A stretch of DNA of 64,000 nucleotides from Bog-473 sp963706555 (GTDB taxonomy: Bacteria > Actinomycetota > Acidimicrobiia > Acidimicrobiales > RAAP-2): assembly GCA_963706555.1 (NCBI GenBank), contig OY970164.1:806001-870000 (forward strand), in the 5' to 3' direction. The notes below the pieces were generated by a model that did no database searches, had not been told where the DNA came from, and saw nothing but the letters and a program-made list of their open reading frames with translations. A program made the translations under genes and the position numbers. Positions 18,050-25,910 of this stretch are shown in pieces. Every line of letters begins with the position of its first letter. Within the stretch, counting starts at the first letter, position 1.

Positions 18050-18065
18050 CTAACCGACCGGTAAG
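18050..18065. promoter_or_regulatory. Operator-like palindrome 2 just upstream of the ABC gene
   Basis: CTAACCGACCGGTAAG is a partial palindrome sharing CCGGTAAG-like half-sites with palindrome 1. It overlaps the leader of the ABC gene and abuts its Shine-Dalgarno AAGGAAGA, so repressor binding would block the exporter transcript. Confidence 0.55.
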
Positions 18066-18071
18066 GAAGAT

Positions 18072-19070
18072 ATGCCACCGCTGAACATGATCGAGGCCGT
18101 CGGGCTGAAGAAGGCGTACGGGGAGACCCAGGCGCTGGCCGGCGTCGATTTCGCTGTCCCTGCCGGCTCCATCCTCGGGGTGCTCGGACCGAATGGAGCC
18201 GGCAAGACGACGGCCGTGCGGATTTTGACCACCCTGGCCACCCCCGACGAGGGGCGCGCCACGGTGGCCGGCTACGACATCCGCACCCAGGCCGGCGACG
18301 TCCGCCGCCAGATCGGCGTGACGGCCCAGGATGCCACCCTCGACGGCCTGCTGACCGGGCGCCAGAACCTGGCCCTGATCGGCGAACTGAGCCGCATGGG
18401 ACGCTCGGCCTCGAAGGCACGCGCGGCCGAGCTCTTGGATCGCTTCGAGCTGACGTTCGCCGCCGACCGGGTCCTCAAGGGCTACTCGGGCGGCATGCGC
18501 CGCCGTCTCGATCTGGCAGCGAGCCTTATGACCCGGCCATCCGTCCTGTTCTTGGACGAGCCGACGACGGGACTCGACCCCACCAGTCGGCAACGGGTGT
18601 GGGATGTCATCCGTGAACTGGTGGGCGAAGGCGTCACCGTCCTGCTGACCACCCAGTACCTGGAGGAGGCCGACACGCTGGCCGACGAGATCATCGTGAT
18701 CGACCATGGACGTGTCATCGCCGAAGGCACGCCGCGTGAGCTCAAAGAAGCAAGCAAGGGCGCTCGACTCGTCGTCACGCTTGCTGTGCCACACGAGCAC
18801 GCGGTCGGCGCGTTGCAGGAGCTGGTCGACGGACAGGTGCATGTGAGCGACGACGGCCGGCAGCTCGACGCTGCGGTCGACAACTCCCCCGGTCTTGCCA
18901 CCATCGTCGTGCGGGCGCTCGATGCCGCCGGCATTCTGGTCGACAACATCGAGGTGCGACCTCCCTCGCTCGACGACGTCTTCTTCTCCCTCACCGGCCA
19001 CACGGCCACCATCGACCCCGACCCGGACGCGGACGAGCCCGCCCGCACACTGCAAGGAGCCAGCTTGTGA
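18072..19070 (+). CDS. ABC exporter ATP-binding protein, DrrA-like
   Basis: 332 aa. Walker A is GPNGAGKTT, the signature YSGGMRRRLDLAASL, Walker B VLFLDEPTTGLD, and the switch His lies in TTQYLEEAD. The C-terminal 100 residues match the DrrA-type extension (LDDVFFSLTGH). A strong AAGGAAG Shine-Dalgarno is present. It pairs with the permease, which overlaps it by 4 bp. Role: export of a hydrophobic drug or lipid under TetR control. Confidence 0.94.
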   Translation: MPPLNMIEAVGLKKAYGETQALAGVDFAVPAGSILGVLGPNGAGKTTAVRILTTLATPDEGRATVAGYDIRTQAGDVRRQIGVTAQDATLDGLLTGRQNLALIGELSRMGRSASKARAAELLDRFELTFAADRVLKGYSGGMRRRLDLAASLMTRPSVLFLDEPTTGLDPTSRQRVWDVIRELVGEGVTVLLTTQYLEEADTLADEIIVIDHGRVIAEGTPRELKEASKGARLVVTLAVPHEHAVGALQELVDGQVHVSDDGRQLDAAVDNSPGLATIVVRALDAAGILVDNIEVRPPSLDDVFFSLTGHTATIDPDPDADEPARTLQGASL

Positions 19071-19918
19071 CCACCGCTGTCGTCGTCCCGTCGCTTCGCG
19101 GTGCGCCGAGCGGACCCGCACGTCGCATCACCGACCGCCTGGCTGACGTGTGGGCGCTGACACGGCGCAACCTCATCCACGTCTCACGTGAGCCCATGCA
19201 GCTGTCCGACGTCACGGTGCAGCCGGTCCTGTTCACCCTGCTCTTCATTTACGTCTTCGGCTCCGGAATCCCGATTCCCGGCGGGAGCTACAAGGACTTC
19301 GCACTGGCCGGGTTGCTCACCTTGAACCTGACCACGTCCACCATGGGGACTGCGGTCGGCCTGAGCACAGATCTGCACGAAGGGGTCATCGATCGTTTCC
19401 GGACACTGCCGATGTGGCGCGCCGCCATTCTGGTGGGCCGGTCGATTTCGGACCTCCTGTCGGCCACGGTGTGCGTGATCATCGTGGCCCTGACCGGCCT
19501 GGCGATCGGGTGGCGGGCCGATGCGAGCATCCCTTCGATCGTCGGCGGATTCGCCATCGCCCTGTTCTTCAGCTACTCGCTGTCGTGGGCGTCTGCGTGC
19601 TTCGGCCTCAACAGCAAGGGGCCGGAGTCGGCGCAGTCGATGGGCTTCATCTTCTTGTTCCCGCTGGCCTTCATCTCCAATGCGCTGGTGCCCACAACGG
19701 GTATGCCCGGATGGTTGCAGGCGATTGCCGAATGGAACCCGGTGAGCGCGGTGACCGCCGCCGCTCGCCACCTGTTCGGGAATCCCAATCCTGCGGGATC
19801 GGATCCGGCCTGGCCCATGCAACATCCGGTCGAGGCCGCGCTCTTGTGGTCGATCGCCATCTTGGTGGTGTGCGCGCCGCTGGCTGTCCACATCTTCAAA
19901 GTGCGCACGGCCGAGTAA
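19067..19918 (+). CDS. ABC-2 type permease, DrrB-like
   Basis: 283 aa with about six hydrophobic segments. It opens with the DrrB-like stretch LTRRNLIHVSREPMQLSDVT and has the ABC-2 signature EGVIDRFRTLPMWRAAILVG. The start GTG overlaps the upstream stop (GTGA), so translation is coupled to the ATPase. Together they form a two-gene drug or lipid exporter. Confidence 0.93.
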   Translation: MTTAVVVPSLRGAPSGPARRITDRLADVWALTRRNLIHVSREPMQLSDVTVQPVLFTLLFIYVFGSGIPIPGGSYKDFALAGLLTLNLTTSTMGTAVGLSTDLHEGVIDRFRTLPMWRAAILVGRSISDLLSATVCVIIVALTGLAIGWRADASIPSIVGGFAIALFFSYSLSWASACFGLNSKGPESAQSMGFIFLFPLAFISNALVPTTGMPGWLQAIAEWNPVSAVTAAARHLFGNPNPAGSDPAWPMQHPVEAALLWSIAILVVCAPLAVHIFKVRTAE

Positions 19919-19944
19919 CCCGCGGTCAGGGCGCGTAACCTGCG

Positions 19945-20763
19945 GTGACCATGTCACCCACGGTTCTCCACGTCGCCCCCCATCCTGACGACGAGGCACT
20001 CGGCTGCCCCGGTGCGCTGCTCCATCTGTTGGACCGGGGTTGGGAGGTGGTCAGCGTCATCGCCAGCCTGGGCTTCCCCCACGAGCGGGAGCGCCGGCGG
20101 GCTGAATTCGAGGAGGCATCGCGGCGGGCGAACTTCGTGCCGGTATTCCTCGAGCCGCCTCTCGGCATCTCGCTCCATGACGACCTGGCGGGTGCGACGG
20201 ATCGGGTGGCGTCCGAACTGCCCGGGATCGTGTCGTCCCATGGGGCTTCAGTGATCGTGTCGCCCTCCCCGCACGATGTGCATCACGGGCACGAGGCGGT
20301 GGCCCGGGGTGTGCAGCGAGCTCTTGGATCGTTGCCGCCGACCGTACGGTGGTGGATGTGGGGCATCTGGGGGGACCTGCCGGCACCCAATGTCTTCTAC
20401 CCGTTCGGCGAGTCTGCTCTTGCCCGGATGTTGCACATTCTGGACGCGTACGAAGGAGAGCTCGAGCGCAACGACTACCGGCGCCTGCTCAGCGGACGCG
20501 CGCTTTCCAACGCTGTGCTCGGCTCCGAGCGTGTGTTCGGATTCGGTACCGCCGCGGCGAGCGCATTGCCGTACGCCGAGGTGTTGACGGAGGTACGCCG
20601 GGTCGGAGAGCGCTGGATGGCCTCGAAGGCGCACCACCTCGATGAGGGCCCCCTCCTCGATGCGCAGTTCACCCTCGACCTGACGGCGTGGCTGGAATCG
20701 CCGAGCGTGCACCAGCTCGTCGGCCCCATCGGCGAAGTGCGGGGTGGGGATTCCGGCCCTTGA
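19945..20763 (+). CDS. PIG-L (LmbE-like) N-acetylglucosaminyl deacetylase family protein
   Basis: 272 aa. The zinc-site motif HVAPHPDDEALGCPG lies at the N-terminus, and SPHDVHHGHEAVARG carries the second His group. The family deacetylates GlcNAc-containing metabolites (MshB, Mca, glycolipids). GTG at 19945 or ATG at 19951 could be the start. Its 3' end overlaps the tail of the convergent virD4 gene by 95 bp. Confidence 0.88.
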   Translation: MTMSPTVLHVAPHPDDEALGCPGALLHLLDRGWEVVSVIASLGFPHERERRRAEFEEASRRANFVPVFLEPPLGISLHDDLAGATDRVASELPGIVSSHGASVIVSPSPHDVHHGHEAVARGVQRALGSLPPTVRWWMWGIWGDLPAPNVFYPFGESALARMLHILDAYEGELERNDYRRLLSGRALSNAVLGSERVFGFGTAAASALPYAEVLTEVRRVGERWMASKAHHLDEGPLLDAQFTLDLTAWLESPSVHQLVGPIGEVRGGDSGP

Positions 20764-21075
20764 CGCTGTCCCACCATGGGCGCAGGCGGAGTCTGGCCGG
20801 CGGCAGCGTGCCATAGACCAGGACGGCATCTCCGCGCCGCAGGCAACGCAGTTGCTCGGGTGGAAGGAGCCGGCGGGGACCGGTGCTCGAGGTGGTGGAG
20901 CGGCCGCCCTTGGCGTCGCGAGTGATGGAGGGCGTCGTGACCTCCTCGTCGCCGATCAGGCGGCTGGCGTACTCCAAGGTGTCCGGATCAGCGATCCCGG
21001 GCAAGAAGACTTTGGCCCGGTGGTTGTTCAGCACCGTCGGCGCTCGGGCGCCGTAGCGGGCCCGCACCTGGGCCA
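20669..21075 (-). pseudogene. 3' part of interrupted virD4/traG-like coupling-protein gene
   Basis: On the minus strand this encodes QVRARYGARAPTVLNNHRAK, VFLPGIADPDTLEYASRLIG and GDAVLVYGTLPPARLRLRPW, the C-terminal third of a TraG/VirD4 ATPase. It has no Walker motifs and no start of its own. The missing N-terminal part lies at 48780-49915. Joining the pieces across the shared 10-bp core gives one 511-codon frame (stop included) without any shift. It is therefore an insertionally split gene, not a decayed one. Confidence 0.9.
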
Positions 21076-21096
21076 TTATCACGACTGCCACATAGT
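21066..21096. other. attL: core plus element-side arm
   Basis: The core ACCTGGGCCA (21066-21075) is followed by element arm DNA ending in CTGCCACATAGT (21085-21096). That 12-mer is the exact reverse complement of the arm at the other end (48757-48768). Confidence 0.85.
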
Positions 21097-21110
21097 AAAC
21101 TGGTCCTCCC

Positions 21111-22868
21111 ATGACCCAAGCCGTCATCTACTGCCGAATTTCCCGTGACCCAGAGGGCGACGCCCTCGGCGTTGAGCGCCAGCGCCAGGACTGTCTGAAC
21201 TACGCCGCTCGCAATGACTGGAGCGTGGTGGATACCTACATAGACAACGACATCAGCGGGGACAAGGACGCCACGGACCGGAAGGAGTTCGGTCGCCTCG
21301 TCGCCGCAATCAGGACGGGAAAGATCGATGCCGTCGTTGCGTATTCCCAGGCGAGGCTCGCTAGAGACACGTCCCTCTTTCTGGAGTTCTGTGAGATGTG
21401 CAAAGCCGCAGGCGTCGAGCAGATCGGACTCGTCACTGACACCGCAGTCAACCCGGGCGGATCGCTGTTCGTGGCGACCATCATCGCAGCGAAGGATGCC
21501 GAGGAGCGGAGACGAATCGGAGAGTTGGTGAAGCGCAAGAAGTTGGAGTTAGCCGAGCGCGGACTCCCATCTGGCGGGGGCGGCAGGGCGTTCGGCTACA
21601 ACCAACGCAAGCGAATGGGTGACGGCTGGGTGGTGGTGCCAGACCCGAATGCCCAGCCCGATTCCGTCTACGAACCCGAGGCGGAGATGATCCGCGCCGC
21701 CGCAGAGAAGGTCCTCAAAGGTTCGACCCTGGCGAGCATCCGAGATGAGTGGCGGGCGAGTGGGGTCCCGCCGGTTGGCGGTGGAGTGTGGGCGACCAAG
21801 TCCGTCCGCAATACTCTCATTCGACCTCGATACTGCGGGCTTCGGGAGCACCACAAAGTCGTGATTGGTGAAGCCGTATGGCCTGCAATCCTGGAACGTA
21901 AAACCTGGGAAAGGGTCGTGGCCGTTTTATCGAATCCAGAACGACGCAACGCTCCGTCTAATGCCAGCTACCCCCTGAAGGGACTTCTCCTGTGCGGTGA
22001 GTGCGGCAACCCGATGCCTGCAATGCCTCGCGGCCACACTCGCATGTATGGCTGTAGGAAGTCGTTAGGCGGTAGCCGCTGCGGTCGAGTGCAAGTAACG
22101 GCGGAAAGAATCGAGAACTACGTTATCCCGTTACTCAGAACGCTGGCTGACTCTTCCAAGGTTCGGGAGCTATTGCTGTCAGAGAATGAGGCCAATGCGA
22201 GCGAGTTGCGTGCCCTTGTGGCCGACAGGGCAGAGCATTTGGCGAACCTCCGCCGAATTGGGAACGACTACGGCGACGGGAAAATCGATGCAGAAACGCA
22301 CGGTCGACAGTCGAAGCGCATCCAAAAGCGCATCGACCCGCTTGAAGCTCGCATCGCCGCCATCGAAGGCGACTCAGTGCTCGGTCGCCTCGGCCCAGAC
22401 CTAGAGAAAGCCTGGACGGGGATGTCGGTAGGCCAGCATCTGTCGGTGATGCGGATGCTTGTGTCGCACATCAAGGTGAATCGTCAACTCAAGGGTGGCA
22501 ACAGATTCGACCCTTCAAGGGTCGCCTTCGCATGGCGTTCGGGGGAACTGGCGGAAGCGGTGGGCTTGAAAGGCGACGGTAGCCTTGACCGTGCGCGCCT
22601 CAACGAGGTCGCGAGTAACACCGAGGTGCATCAGATGCTCAAACATCAGACCGACCTGTACTCCGACCTTCTCAAGGCAGTGGTCAAAGAAACGGCCCCG
22701 GATGTTGGCACTAACCGGAAGTTATATATGGACGGCGACGTAGTAGTCGGAACCGAATTCAGTTCGGACGACCCCGATCACCCCGGCTGGGTCATCATCG
22801 AGCAGGACTACGTCAAAGTAACGCCAGATGGCCCCGTCATCCACCTCGCCCCTCACGACAACACCTGA
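21111..22868 (+). CDS. Large serine recombinase (element integrase)
   Basis: 585 aa. The resolvase catalytic domain has the nucleophile Ser in YCRISRDPEGD and the motif YSQARLARD. The recombinase domain follows (GGRAFGYNQRKR to IRPRYCGLREHH). The zinc ribbon uses CGECGNPM and, about 20 residues later, GCRKSLGGSRCG, with a coiled-coil segment (about 345-430) after it. This is the phiC31/Bxb1-like architecture that integrates between short attP and attB sites and needs a directionality factor to excise. The start ATG lies 14 bp past the attP arm repeat with no clear Shine-Dalgarno sequence, so its promoter overlaps the arm. Confidence 0.95.
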   Translation: MTQAVIYCRISRDPEGDALGVERQRQDCLNYAARNDWSVVDTYIDNDISGDKDATDRKEFGRLVAAIRTGKIDAVVAYSQARLARDTSLFLEFCEMCKAAGVEQIGLVTDTAVNPGGSLFVATIIAAKDAEERRRIGELVKRKKLELAERGLPSGGGGRAFGYNQRKRMGDGWVVVPDPNAQPDSVYEPEAEMIRAAAEKVLKGSTLASIRDEWRASGVPPVGGGVWATKSVRNTLIRPRYCGLREHHKVVIGEAVWPAILERKTWERVVAVLSNPERRNAPSNASYPLKGLLLCGECGNPMPAMPRGHTRMYGCRKSLGGSRCGRVQVTAERIENYVIPLLRTLADSSKVRELLLSENEANASELRALVADRAEHLANLRRIGNDYGDGKIDAETHGRQSKRIQKRIDPLEARIAAIEGDSVLGRLGPDLEKAWTGMSVGQHLSVMRMLVSHIKVNRQLKGGNRFDPSRVAFAWRSGELAEAVGLKGDGSLDRARLNEVASNTEVHQMLKHQTDLYSDLLKAVVKETAPDVGTNRKLYMDGDVVVGTEFSSDDPDHPGWVIIEQDYVKVTPDGPVIHLAPHDNT

Positions 22869-23309
22869 CGCAACGAGACACCACCGGCTAAATAGTGGTG
22901 AACCGACATATCCTCTTTAGGCTCCTTTTGAGAAAAAGGTATGTGTTAGGAACAGGTCGTCCTTCGGGGGTTGAATCTGCTCCGCATCTGGCCCCAACAC
23001 AGACATGAAAAAGCCCCCGGCGCAAACCGAGGGCTTCATCACGGTCATGTCCAAATGCCCAAGCACATTCTACGCCGATTGGAGTGTCACGGCACGTATC
23101 CAGCCACGCTTGCCCGCAAGTGAACACTGGATGATGTGCTGTCGGATTTACATAAAACACTGAGCAAACGAGAGCACGATCGGCGGATCGAACCCACTCT
23201 GCGATCCGTGGACAACCATCCTCCAATCACGGGTGTCCATTCGGTCAGAATCGTGTAGGGATCCAGATAGCCAAACCCGTCCCATGAGCGTGAAAAGAGA
23301 GTCGGACTA
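22869..23309. other. 441-bp intergenic region downstream of the integrase
   Basis: It holds a short inverted repeat (CACCAC...GTGGTG, about 22884-22902) just past the integrase and a stronger hairpin at 23007-23036. Short minus-strand frames (22888-23226, 23087-23356) have no family features and are not called. Confidence 0.5.
23007..23036 (-). terminator. Rho-independent terminator-like hairpin
   Basis: The minus strand reads AGCCCTCGG, a short TTTGCG loop, CCGGGGGCT, then a T-run. The stem is about 9 bp. It fits a terminator for leftward transcription and may also limit rightward read-through from the integrase. Confidence 0.65.
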
Positions 23310-23672
23310 GTGAGTGCGCAATTTTCGGGAAACACCGGCTGGGCGATGAACCCCATTCGGGCTGCGGGTGGACGCCGGCGTTACAACGCCCAGCGGCAAT
23401 TCCAAGCCCGGCTTCGGCGGAGCGAAATCTTGCAGTACGTCGATGACCATCGAATTGCACTCAAGACCCGTGGATTACAACGTGCCCTCGCACGCCACTT
23501 CGGGGTGTCGGAGGCAACGATCAGCAGGGACATGCGGGGCATCCTTCGTAAGGCGGATGTCGGCGAGCGTCACTGCCTGCTGTGTGGGTCCGTGCCTTTC
23601 AATCCTGATGCTGCCGCAGATCTGGAAGAAGCCGAAGCTCGACTACTTGAACGAGCCGGAACCTATGAATGA
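23310..23672 (+). CDS. Small helix-turn-helix DNA-binding protein
   Basis: 120 aa from GTG at 23310; ATG at 23346 is an alternative. A helical HTH region at about 37-80 reads RRSEILQYVDDHR, then LARHFGVSEATISRDMRGIL, where VSEATISRDM is a convincing recognition helix. A single CLLCG pair follows. Small HTH proteins next to serine integrases often act as excision factors or repressors, so this is a candidate directionality factor (inference). Confidence 0.65.
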   Translation: MSAQFSGNTGWAMNPIRAAGGRRRYNAQRQFQARLRRSEILQYVDDHRIALKTRGLQRALARHFGVSEATISRDMRGILRKADVGERHCLLCGSVPFNPDAAADLEEAEARLLERAGTYE

Positions 23673-23782
23673 GGTTCGGATCCATAGATCCAACAACAAG
23701 GTGACCACGGAATCCGCCGTGAAGTCGACGGGAGGACCGTCAGGGACGACACGGCAGTCAGTACCTGGGCTAGGTGAGATCC

Positions 23783-23998
23783 ATGACTAAGCCAATATCC
23801 CGCCCAGACCTGACGAAGGCGGCAGAACTGATGCGGAACATACTTCTGGCCATTCCCAGCGAGGAGGACAGTCGTCGTGACAGCGTTGTCCGTCGCCGGG
23901 TAGAGGGTGCAGTCGCCGCAGCCGAACTGGCAGCCGGAGAGGACTCGCCTCGCGCATCCGGGGTTGATTCTTGGAGATCGACGCAACCAATGCCCTAA
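23783..23998 (+). CDS. Small protein of unknown function
   Basis: 71 aa from ATG at 23783. The first 50 residues look like an amphipathic helical protein (PDLTKAAELMRNILLAIPSE); the tail is Ser/Arg-rich. No family is recognised. It lies on the same strand as the HTH gene, 110 bp downstream. Confidence 0.35.
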   Translation: MTKPISRPDLTKAAELMRNILLAIPSEEDSRRDSVVRRRVEGAVAAAELAAGEDSPRASGVDSWRSTQPMP

Positions 23999-24030
23999 TT
24001 GTGGGTCCGCACGACGCCAGAATCGCCGCT

Positions 24031-24633
24031 TCAGCCTCTGCGGAAACCACGGAGATGCTCCGGCAGGTCGCCTGGCGAAACGACTCCGAGTCGGCCGAGC
24101 TGACTCCAGATTGCGCCCTCGGACCTCTGGTGCGCCCGAGCGATCGCTGGAACGTTGGGGTCGGTGTTGTACTCCTGCAATATCTGCTGATCTTCCTCCG
24201 GCTCCCATTTGGCACCGTGTCTGACTGGCCTGTTCTCGGCAGCTTCGTCCTTACGTAGCTCCTCAGCCTCCCTAGCCTGGCACTTGAGGCAAGGCGGAGG
24301 TTCGGGAGGCTTGTACGGGCCCACCCCCTCGTACCAGTCGTAGGCATCATCGCTTAGAGAATCGTCCTCTTCAGGTTCGTTCTCAAATTCGAAGGTGAAG
24401 TGGCCGGGGTCGGTGGCACCATCAACCCACTCGGGTAGGTGGAACAGCGCCATCACTTGCGGAACCGTCATCGGGCTATCGATCACAAAGTGATGACTCC
24501 GCACCATCGTTGCACCGGTCGCCCTTACGGCAGCGACCGCTCCCGTAAAGTCTTCGACACCCGGCATGTGTATCCGGATCCTTGGTTCCCCGTCCGCTGG
24601 CATGGTGCGAACGCTAGGTGCGTGGTGTGACAT
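24031..24633 (-). CDS. Unknown protein with C-terminal Myb/SANT-like helix-turn-helix
   Basis: 200 aa. There is an acidic middle (PEEDDSLSDDAYDWYEG), a lone CLKC pair, and a C-terminal segment GAKWEPEEDQQILQEY, PNVPAIARAHQRSEGAIWSQ resembling a Myb/SANT-like HTH, often DNA-binding in phage and element proteins. The gene is divergent from the resolvase at 24784. Confidence 0.6.
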   Translation of the reverse strand: MSHHAPSVRTMPADGEPRIRIHMPGVEDFTGAVAAVRATGATMVRSHHFVIDSPMTVPQVMALFHLPEWVDGATDPGHFTFEFENEPEEDDSLSDDAYDWYEGVGPYKPPEPPPCLKCQAREAEELRKDEAAENRPVRHGAKWEPEEDQQILQEYNTDPNVPAIARAHQRSEGAIWSQLGRLGVVSPGDLPEHLRGFRRG

Positions 24634-24746
24634 TGTGGCGAATGCGGGTGCCTTCCGTGGAGCACCACAGCGAAGGTGCCACGTGCGCTTCCAGGGGCCT
24701 TCGCGGCGACCGTGACCACTCGGATCATCCCTTACATCAAAGGGTA

Positions 24747-24776
24747 TTTACACAATACGGACCTTTCGTGTAAACT
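24747..24776 (+). promoter_or_regulatory. Promoter with overlapping inverted repeat upstream of the resolvase
   Basis: TTTACA (24747-24752) and TAAACT (24771-24776) with 18-bp spacing fit a sigma-A promoter; the GTG start follows 7 bp after the -10, suggesting a leaderless mRNA. TTTACAC (24747-24753) and GTGTAAA (24768-24774) are perfect inverted repeats 21 bp apart covering both boxes, a natural autoregulatory or res-type site. Confidence 0.6.
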
Positions 24777-24783
24777 CTTATGC

Positions 24784-25458
24784 GTGGCAAGGAAGAAAAA
24801 GGTCCTATCTGACCCTTCGCTAGTGGTCGGCTACGTCAGGGTTTCGACCGAGGAACAAGCCGATTCAGGGCTGGGGCTGGCGGCTCAGAAGAGCGCCATC
24901 GAGGCGGAGTGCGTCCGTAGGGGCTGGAACCTCAGCGTCATCCACGAGGACGCCGGAATTAGCGGAAAGACGGTCGCCAATCGACCGGGTCTGGTCGCCG
25001 CCCTCGATGACGTGGAATCAGGCCGGGCGGGTGGGGTCGTTGTAGCCAAGCTCGACCGCCTGAGTCGCAGCTTGAAGGACTTTGCCGATCTCATGGCACG
25101 TGCCCAGCAGCGGGGCTGGAATCTCGTCGCCTGCGACCTAGGAATCGACCTGTCCAGCCCCTCCGGGGAATTCATGGCCGGGGTGATGGCGAGCGCCGCC
25201 CAATGGGAGCGTCGGATCATAAGCCAGCGGACGAAAGACGCCCTACAAGTGAAAAGGGCACAAGGTGTCCGGCTAGGACGTCCGACCGTTCTGTCCGAGG
25301 CCATCGTTGAGCGCATTCTGACCGCCAAGGCCAACGGAGAGGGATGGTCCGCCATCGCTCGGGCGCTCAACTCGGATCAGGTGCCGACCGCACATGGCGG
25401 AGCCACCTGGCACCCATCAACCGTGCGCGCTGTCGTACTTGGGCAACGTGCTCGCTAG
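24784..25458 (+). CDS. Serine recombinase of the resolvase/invertase type
   Basis: 224 aa from GTG at 24784. The catalytic domain has GYVRVSTEEQADSGLGL with the nucleophile Ser, AKLDRLSRSLKDFADLM, and a long E-helix (GEFMAGVMASAAQWERRIIS). The C-terminal HTH (SEAIVERILTAKANGEGW) completes the resolvase fold. It lacks the zinc ribbon and long C-terminus of the integrase, so it probably resolves dimers or inverts DNA. In-frame codons upstream (from 24676) overlap the promoter and are not used. Confidence 0.9.
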   Translation: MARKKKVLSDPSLVVGYVRVSTEEQADSGLGLAAQKSAIEAECVRRGWNLSVIHEDAGISGKTVANRPGLVAALDDVESGRAGGVVVAKLDRLSRSLKDFADLMARAQQRGWNLVACDLGIDLSSPSGEFMAGVMASAAQWERRIISQRTKDALQVKRAQGVRLGRPTVLSEAIVERILTAKANGEGWSAIARALNSDQVPTAHGGATWHPSTVRAVVLGQRAR

Positions 25459-25537
25459 CCACGATTGAGCGGAGTCCGAACGATTCCAACTTCGCGAAGC
25501 TGTGCACCAATTCGCTGGCCTCTCACTCCGATCCATC

Positions 25538-25756
25538 TCACTCGTCCGGGTACTTCCCAAATTCCCGGATGGCTTCGGGCGTAGGGCAATATTCCGGGCC
25601 GAACCACCAAGGCAGCCCTCTCTCGTCAGTAGCCGCATCGCCTTCGGGACGAACAAAGTCGGGCGGCGAGTCGGCGGGGATGAGACCCTCCTGTACCTGG
25701 ACGGCGTGAAGCATACTGCGCTTCATACGCTCTCTGTCTGCATCATTTACCGTCAT
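25538..25756 (-). CDS. Small acidic protein of unknown function
   Basis: 72 aa from ATG. The sequence is balanced (NDADRERMKRSMLHAVQVQE, PWWFGPEYCPTPEAIREFG), which looks protein-like rather than a shadow frame. No family is recognised and no strong Shine-Dalgarno is visible. It is convergent with the resolvase gene. Confidence 0.45.
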   Translation of the reverse strand: MTVNDADRERMKRSMLHAVQVQEGLIPADSPPDFVRPEGDAATDERGLPWWFGPEYCPTPEAIREFGKYPDE

Positions 25757-25910
25757 GAATCAATCGTACCTTGGGTTTTTTTTCTGGCAGATCCCCGACC
25801 CGTTGCCAGGACGCTCCCGACCAAATACGACGACCGAAGGACGTCCTCGGCTTCGGAGTTTGCACCGACCACAACCTGCCCCCGAACCGGCGTTATACAT
25901 GTAATCCGTG

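Noticed and set aside
22888..23226. 112-codon minus-strand frame after the integrase
   Set aside because: It runs through the terminator-like hairpin and shows no protein-like pattern.
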